This document shows positions 58,377 through 64,000 of a stretch of DNA of 64,000 bases, one piece after another (position 1 is the stretch's first letter; each line of letters starts with the position of its first letter). The stretch spans positions 8,855,044-8,919,043 of the forward strand of contig JAPWDM010000016.1 in NCBI GenBank assembly GCA_035578155.1, given 5' to 3'. The stretch comes from Brachynemurus nebulosus (lineage: Eukaryota > Arthropoda > Insecta > Neuroptera > Myrmeleontidae). The notes beneath the pieces are model-generated. The model was given only the letters and a program-made list of their open reading frames with translations. It did no database searches and was not told the origin of the DNA. The position numbers and the translations under genes are program-made.

Positions 58377-60086
58377 TTTTCAGAATGAAAATTCAGCTAT
58401 TACAGCAGCTCTTATGGTAAGACCTAAGCCCGGGACTATGGCAGAAATTTGTTTTGGAGCCTCTAGAACCCGAAAATCTACTTCACTAAAATTTATATAT
58501 ATATAGATATATATATATGTATTTATGTGTGTACACGATAGCTCTCGAACGAAACGTTTAATGCTTATGAAATTTGGTGTGTAGGTTTGAATTCAATTTC
58601 GCTCGCCTAAGTTCGTTAGCCAGACACATCCGATGCCACAGACCGGATATTTTGGGCTTTAAAGTCTTTTTTTGTGTTTTTTGATCAGAATTTATAACTT
58701 TTTCAAAAATTTTGTTATACTATCAAAAAAATTGTAAGAAGTTATATTAGCGAGCTTTTTAAACTTTTCCTCTGTATAAACTGGTTTTCAAGAAAAATCA
58801 AAAATAATTTTTATATAGAGTCTCTTTTTATCGTATTATCTCTTTCTGTTGTATTGGAAAAATCCTATTTTTATTTATTTTGATTATACACGTATTTTAA
58901 GGGTATTACTACACTTAGTACTTCTACTACCTATCATATTTCAAATTTCTTTGGATAAATATTCAGAATAATGCCTTAATAAATTTCTACGGTTATATAA
59001 ATGTAATATTATTAAATTTAATTAATTAAACTATAATATTTCTTTGATTAAATAAAATTTTAAAATTATATTTTTGGTAGTGCACAAATAGCCTTATGCA
59101 TTTGTAAACATAATATCTCTAGTATAAGTAGATTAAATCTGTTATTTTGTTTTCGAAAATTTATTTTTGCTTTCAAATTCAAATTGTAGTAGAATTGATT
59201 TTTTTTTCCTAAATACTGCACATTATTTTAATCTCTTTATTTAACACATTACGTTAAAAAATTATAATAATATTTTTAAAATTATTAATATTTTTAATAA
59301 TTTAATTATTTAAACAAATTCTTTAAATATATTTAATAATTTTTTATTTTAAAAATTCTATTGTGTCAGCGTTTTTAACCAGATAGCACCACAGGTATGT
59401 ACAATACTGCCAAATTAGCTTGAATTTAAACTAATATTTCAACAATCAGAATTTCAAATCAACTCGTCTTTGTGTTGAAATGTTGACATATAGATTCGGT
59501 GCTGATATTTGACTGATATTTGAGAAAAATAGGTAATAATTCATGTTAATTTATATATTACATTTTTAAAATCAAATAGTAATTAATATTTGTCCTATTA
59601 TTTGTTTTTTGTTTTGTTTTATATAGGTAAAAAATTTAAAACCACATTAAAAATTACATGAAACCGTGAAGCAAATGTTATTTATATACGAGAAGAATAT
59701 AGCTAAAATAAAAAAGAAAATATAAATTCTAAACAGGCAATTATTAATAGAATTTGTCAACATAATAAGGTAAATACATATCTATTAAAAACTGTGGATT
59801 TTGTGATTGAATTTTTTCTAATAATTTGAATGTACATGTTAAAAGATAATATCAACAGCAATACTTTTATGTATTATAAATTCCTATTTAAAACATGGAT
59901 GGTGAATTTAAAGATATAATAAGAAGAAAAAGAGAACACACAGTAAACTAAAAACTTGGATTAAGAAGGAAAACATCAACTAAGTACATGCCGGATAAGC
60001 CCTTGAATAAAGGTCCAACTTTAGTTTTGTTTCCGTGTCGAATGGTTATTTTCTTCAGCAAGAGAATTTAAAAAGGTAAAATCGTC
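58377..60086. other. Sequence between blocks of the tandem array; no gene
   Basis: At 58510-58630 an arm of foldback family 1 is present (GATAGCTCTCGAACGAAACG, and GCCAGACACATCCGATGCC). The rest is AT-rich without ORFs of note. Confidence 0.5.
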
Positions 60087-60472
60087 GGTACACAGAAAGA
60101 GTGACACAGTTCAAAAAAAAAAAAACAGCTACTTCAATATCTCTATTCAAAAGTTTTATTATTTACTTCAAAAGTTATCATAGTTTCGGATTTCTAAAAT
60201 TTTCAAAATTTTTTTGGAGATAACCCGTTGATACTCACCTTGTATTCGAACAATAAAAATAACAAGTTAATTTTGATAACATTAAAGATTTTGATAAAAA
60301 AAATTCGCTACTTTGAAGTAAGGAAAAAACGACAAAACCGCCTTCTAGCGGTTAATTTTGGAAGTAGCAATATGTCGTTCTGGGACATAAAAATATGCGA
60401 ATTTTGCTATACATTTACACAATAAACTCGAAAATGTAAATTTTTGAGTTGTGTCACTCTTTCGGTGTACCG
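60087..60472. mobile_element. MITE, about 386 bp
   Basis: GGTACACAGAAAGAGTGACA at the left and GTGTCACTCTTTCGGTGTAC at the right are inverted. The internal ORF (60228-60425) is incidental. Confidence 0.75.
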
Positions 60473-60735
60473 TCGAAATGTTTTGTTACGTTTGGAAAAT
60501 AAATTCCGTTCTAAATTTTTTTTCGTAACCGTTAAAAAATTTAGCTCAAAATATTAAATTCAGTATTGGTAAGGCAAAGATTCTCAGTTGTGCCTCTGGT
60601 GGTAAAATTAGACCTAGTGTCAAGTAAAAATACGTATATGTTTAATTGGTGATAAAAATACACATAATTTGTATAATAGATATTTCACCGGTCATTTCTC
60701 TCACCGGCCCTGTACATAAACGCATCTGTTATTAA

Positions 60736-60951
60736 AATACCCCTGTCGCAGCATCCTGCATAACATAGCGAATTTCCATTTACAAAAGTACGTTTTTCTT
60801 GGAAACTAGTTGATATAGAGTAATTGTAAATAAAAAAAACTTTATGTGATTTTTCCGCCTCATTCCGCCAAATTTTTTTCACGAAACGTTTTCACGATAT
60901 TTTTTAAAAATAAGATGTTTCGTTTTTGAGTTATCGTGCGGACACACACAC

Positions 60952-61006
<55 letters not shown>

Positions 61007-61248
61007 TTTACTAAGTGTCCGCACGATAACTCAAGAACGAAACATCTTATTTTTAAGAAATTTTGTGAAAACGTCTACGGTTTTTTGGGCATTTTTTTTG
61101 AAAAAATTTGGCGGAATGAGGCGGGAAAATCACATAAAGAAAGTTTTTTTTTATTTACAATTACTCTATATCAACTAGTTTCCGAGAAAAACGTACTTTT
61201 GTAAATGAAAATTCGCTATGTTATGCAGGATGCTGCGACAGGGGTATT
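60736..61248. mobile_element. Complete (TA)n-centred foldback element, family 1
   Basis: The left end AATACCCCTGTCGCAGCATC and right end GATGCTGCGACAGGGGTATT are perfect inverse complements, and about 220 bp on each side are inverted. The centre is (TA)n preceded by CACACACACG. Its right edge abuts the resumed tandem array. ORFs at 60685-61204 are readings of the arms. Confidence 0.85.
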
Positions 61249-62345
61249 TAACATTACAAGCAGTTATATTGAGCTTTCTATTTGAGTTTATAATTAAGTA
61301 GTACAATTCTGCTATTTAGTAATTACAAGTTTACTGATTTTATAGAATTTTTTTTAATATTCATTTTTAACATTGTGTGCAATAATATTGCGTTTTTCTT
61401 TCTATTTGAGTTTATGATTACTTATTATGATTCTGCTATTTAGTATTTGTCAGTTTATTGACTTTACAAACTTTTAATATTCATTTTTAACATTACAAGC
61501 AATTATATTGAGCATTCAATTTGAGTTTATAATTAAGTAGTACAATCCTGCGATTTAGTAATTACTAGATTATTGACTTTATAAATTTTTAATATTAATT
61601 TTTAACATTGTATGCAATCATATTGCGTTTTTATTTGAGTTTATGGTTAATTATTATAATCCTGCTATTTAGTATTACAAGTTTCTTGACTTTACAATTT
61701 TTTTTATGTTCATTTTAGCATTACAAACAGTTATATTGAGTTTTCTATTTGAGTTTGTAATTAAGTAGTAAAATCCTGCGATTAAGTATTTACAAAATTA
61801 TGGACTTTATAAATTTTTACTATTCATTTTTAACATTATAAGCAGTTATATTACGTTTTACTATTTAAAGTTATAAGTAATTATTATAATCCTGCTATTT
61901 AGTATTCACAAGTTTATTGTCTTTACAAATTTTTAATGTTCATTTTCAACATTGTAAACAGTTAGAACGAGTTTTCTATTTGAGTTTATGATTAATTAAT
62001 TATTAAAATCCTGCGATTTTATTAGTATATACAAGTTTGTTGACGTTATAAATTTTAATATTCCGATTCAACATTGCAAGCCGTTATATTGAGTTTCTAT
62101 TTGAGTTTATAATTAATTATTAAAATCGTGCTATTTAGTATTTATCGGTTTATTGACTTCATATATTTTTTAATATTGATTTTTTTTAACATGGTAAACA
62201 GTTTTATTGAGTTTCGACACTTCGATTTGAGTTTATAATTATAATCCTGCGATTTAGTAATTACAAGTTTATGGATTTTATAAATTTTTAGTATTCTATT
62301 TTTAATAATTTTTAACAGTGTACGCAGTTATTTATTTTATTGAAT
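61249..62345 (+). repeat. About 115-bp tandem array, right block
   Basis: Nine or so further units of the array seen at 57990-58376, with small indels and the same TTTGAGTTTAT core. Confidence 0.8.
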
Positions 62346-62399
62346 TTCGATTTGAGTTTATAAATAATGACGGGAAAGTGAAACGGATAATTTGGGACA

Positions 62400-62799
62400 A
62401 TTAAACCCGGATTTACAGTGAAACCTTATTATAAATCAAAACATATATGTAGGTAAGGGAATCTTATGATACTAGATTCATATTACGGTTGAGGATTAAT
62501 AACTTTTTGTAACGATTGTATTGTGTATAATTTTAGATTGTTATTTGTTTTAATAAACTGATATATTATTATTGGAAATTTTTACCCCTTAGTGTTATCT
62601 ATCGAGATACCCTTTCATCCCTAGCCTCCCCGAAAAACCTCACGGCTGCCCCATAGGAGTACGCTGTGAGCGCGACTATTAGGCTCGCGTCGAACCCGTG
62701 TAGTCAAACCCCCCGCTTATCATCTCCCCTCTGGACAGCCGCTCGTCTAGAGGGTGATCCCCAGTACGTCACCTGGGTGGGATTACCAGTTTGTTACAA
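62400..62799 (+). mobile_element. Probable 5' LTR (3' part) of an LTR retrotransposon
   Basis: AATAAA at about 62552 is followed by a GC-richer U5-like stretch ending just before a primer-binding-like TGGTGTCAGGTGTGG (62800-62814). The 5' border of the LTR was not resolved. Confidence 0.5.
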
Positions 62800-62814
62800 T
62801 GGTGTCAGGTGTGG
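62800..62814 (+). other. Probable tRNA primer-binding site
   Basis: TGGTGTCAGGTGTGG directly follows the putative LTR end. TGG at this place complements the CCA end of a tRNA primer. Confidence 0.5.
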
Positions 62815-63201
62815 GGTGGTTTATTTGGTAGGGGAAACTTGGATGAAATTTTAGCGGTAGTTTTAGGGGATGAGTTTTGTCGCCTTGATGTTACAGCTTA
62901 TCGGTTTGGTAAATGTTGACGGTTGAGTTCGAAGGAATGGAGTTTTAAGGAATGATATTTGGGGAATGAAAAACTTTAAGAGTTGCTCGAGCCACGTACC
63001 GAGCGTTTCAGGTACCGTAGACTAGAAATAGTAATTTGGGAATGGTCCGGTGAGCTGAAATTTAATTAGTAGATTACGTGGATTGGGTAAAATTTGCTAC
63101 CGGGTATATCAAAAGCCTTGACCTTGACTGTGAGAAACTTAAATTCAAGTAGTGGTTCTCAAATATTCATAGTACAGATATTCTAGATCGAAGCCGAGAG
63201 A

Positions 63202-63556
63202 ATGGATCTACCAACAGCAGAGCGGTTAGCTCCAAGAGCTAGTCAATCGGGATTGGCGGGTTCGCCACAAAGAGGGAATGCGTCGGTGTCAAGTCAGGGT
63301 ACAATTAAAGAGGAACCAAAACCAGTTGTACAATACGAGATTGCGCGCCTTAGTTCCTTTGTTATGCTACCGATAGTTTTTCAGGGAAAGAAAATGTTAC
63401 GGAGTTTTTTGAAAGATTAGAACTGCGAGCTGCGTTGGATAATTTAAACGATGAACAGTTGTTAAGGGTGACACGTTGCAAATTAATAGGGAAGGCGTAT
63501 GAGTTTTATAAGGGGGAGTCGACTTTACAGGGTAGCACCGCGACTTATGGGCAATA
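63202..63556 (+). pseudogene. Broken gag start of an LTR retrotransposon
   Basis: ATG at 63202 opens MDLPTAERLAPRASQS, a Ser/Gly/Pro-rich head. The frame breaks near 63390 in a GGGAAAGAAAATG stretch. The next frame carries VTEFFERLELRAAL and LRVTRCKLIGKAYEFYKG, the start of a gag core typical of gypsy/BEL-type elements (P..F.G...V..FF.R). It stops at TAG 63554, after which unrelated sequence begins, so the element is truncated by an insertion or deletion. Confidence 0.6.
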
Positions 63557-63837
63557 GGGTACTTGACTGAAGTTACAAAAATATTCTAAAAGCATTGTTT
63601 TTCTATATCAGTTAAGTGATTTTTCTTATTTTCGACAGATTCTGTAAAAAATCATCAAAAAAAGTAACCCTACAATTTTAAATAAGAAAAAGGCGGGAAA
63701 AGCACCTCACTATAGTGACGTCACAATTTGAAGCAACTAAAAGTCAATGTCAATATTTATAACCTCAAAACTTTGATTATATTCATAGAATGTCAAAGTA
63801 AAAGCAAGTATTTATTTGAATTCTTGTCGATTATTAT

Positions 63838-63896
<59 letters not shown>

Positions 63897-64000
63897 CTAA
63901 TAGAAATATTCAAAAGAAAACACAATTTCACCTCACCGATAAAAATTATCAAAATCGACATATCTAGCTACAAAATGTTACGTCATTTTCAAAAAGTGGC
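63557..64000. other. No gene; (TA)n run
   Basis: AT-rich sequence with a (TA)n microsatellite at about 63840-63894. Confidence 0.7.

Overview
The window looks like intergenic DNA from an arthropod, most probably an insect. It is strongly AT-rich, has GT-AG introns, TATA-box and AATAAA signals, Pol III tRNA-like promoters, and is packed with relics of DNA transposons (hAT, Tc1/mariner-pogo, piggyBac-type, Merlin/ISXO2-like) and of LTR elements, including an errantivirus-like envelope remnant. The genus cannot be named from the sequence. Only one segment looks like an ordinary host gene: a K/E/R-rich terminal exon on the minus strand at 25544-26172.

The most interesting object is a composite element of about 12 kb (31843-43843). 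It is framed by long inverted arms (31843-32440 and 33300-35707 on the left; 40833-43010 and 43218-43843 on the right). Each arm carries a pair of small intact genes with their own TATA boxes: a 140-codon protein of a family I recognise from arthropod mobile or viral-like loci (KE, ARWLC.NWHG.PW and YVKGSEKK motifs), and a 58/59-codon basic protein with an SPENLAFLKSLGLKV motif. The core between the arms carries a tandemly duplicated protein with 15 cysteines in about 60 residues, a small frameshifted ORF, and a C2H2 zinc-finger protein with an acidic tail behind an in-frame stop. Two core genes share a 17-nt promoter motif joined to a GGT/GGC tract. A 2.5-kb TA-flanked transposon has inserted in the core. 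No polymerase, integrase or capsid gene is visible, so the element is either non-autonomous, a decayed virus-like element, or a satellite of a larger one. A frameshifted relative of the arm gene sits separately at 3570-3960.

Layout: 1-1900 diverged duplication; 1945-3270 palindrome of tRNA-Thr-like units; 3570-3960 broken family member; 3961-9600 repeats without genes; 9784-12866 foldback element carrying a 1.6-kb hAT insertion; 15742-17575 multi-exon pseudogene with a MITE in its first intron; 17891-19674 tandem MITE array; 20031-25236 foldback, pogo-like and hAT elements, some nested; 25544-26172 host-like exon; 26200-31800 repeats; 31843-43843 the composite element; 44000-47400 repeats; 47667-47951 ISXO2-like transposase relic; 48165-49040 LTR and envelope relic; 49891-50399 CXC-type pseudogene; 51575-53110 solo LTR with two nested MITEs; 57990-62345 about 115-bp tandem array interrupted by MITEs; 62400-63556 LTR-retrotransposon 5' fragment with a broken gag.

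Functionally, nothing here forms a host operon or pathway. Most of the sequence is transposon on transposon. Order of insertion can be read at several places: hAT into foldback, mariner into hAT, hAT and piggyBac into a solo LTR, mariner into the 12-kb element.
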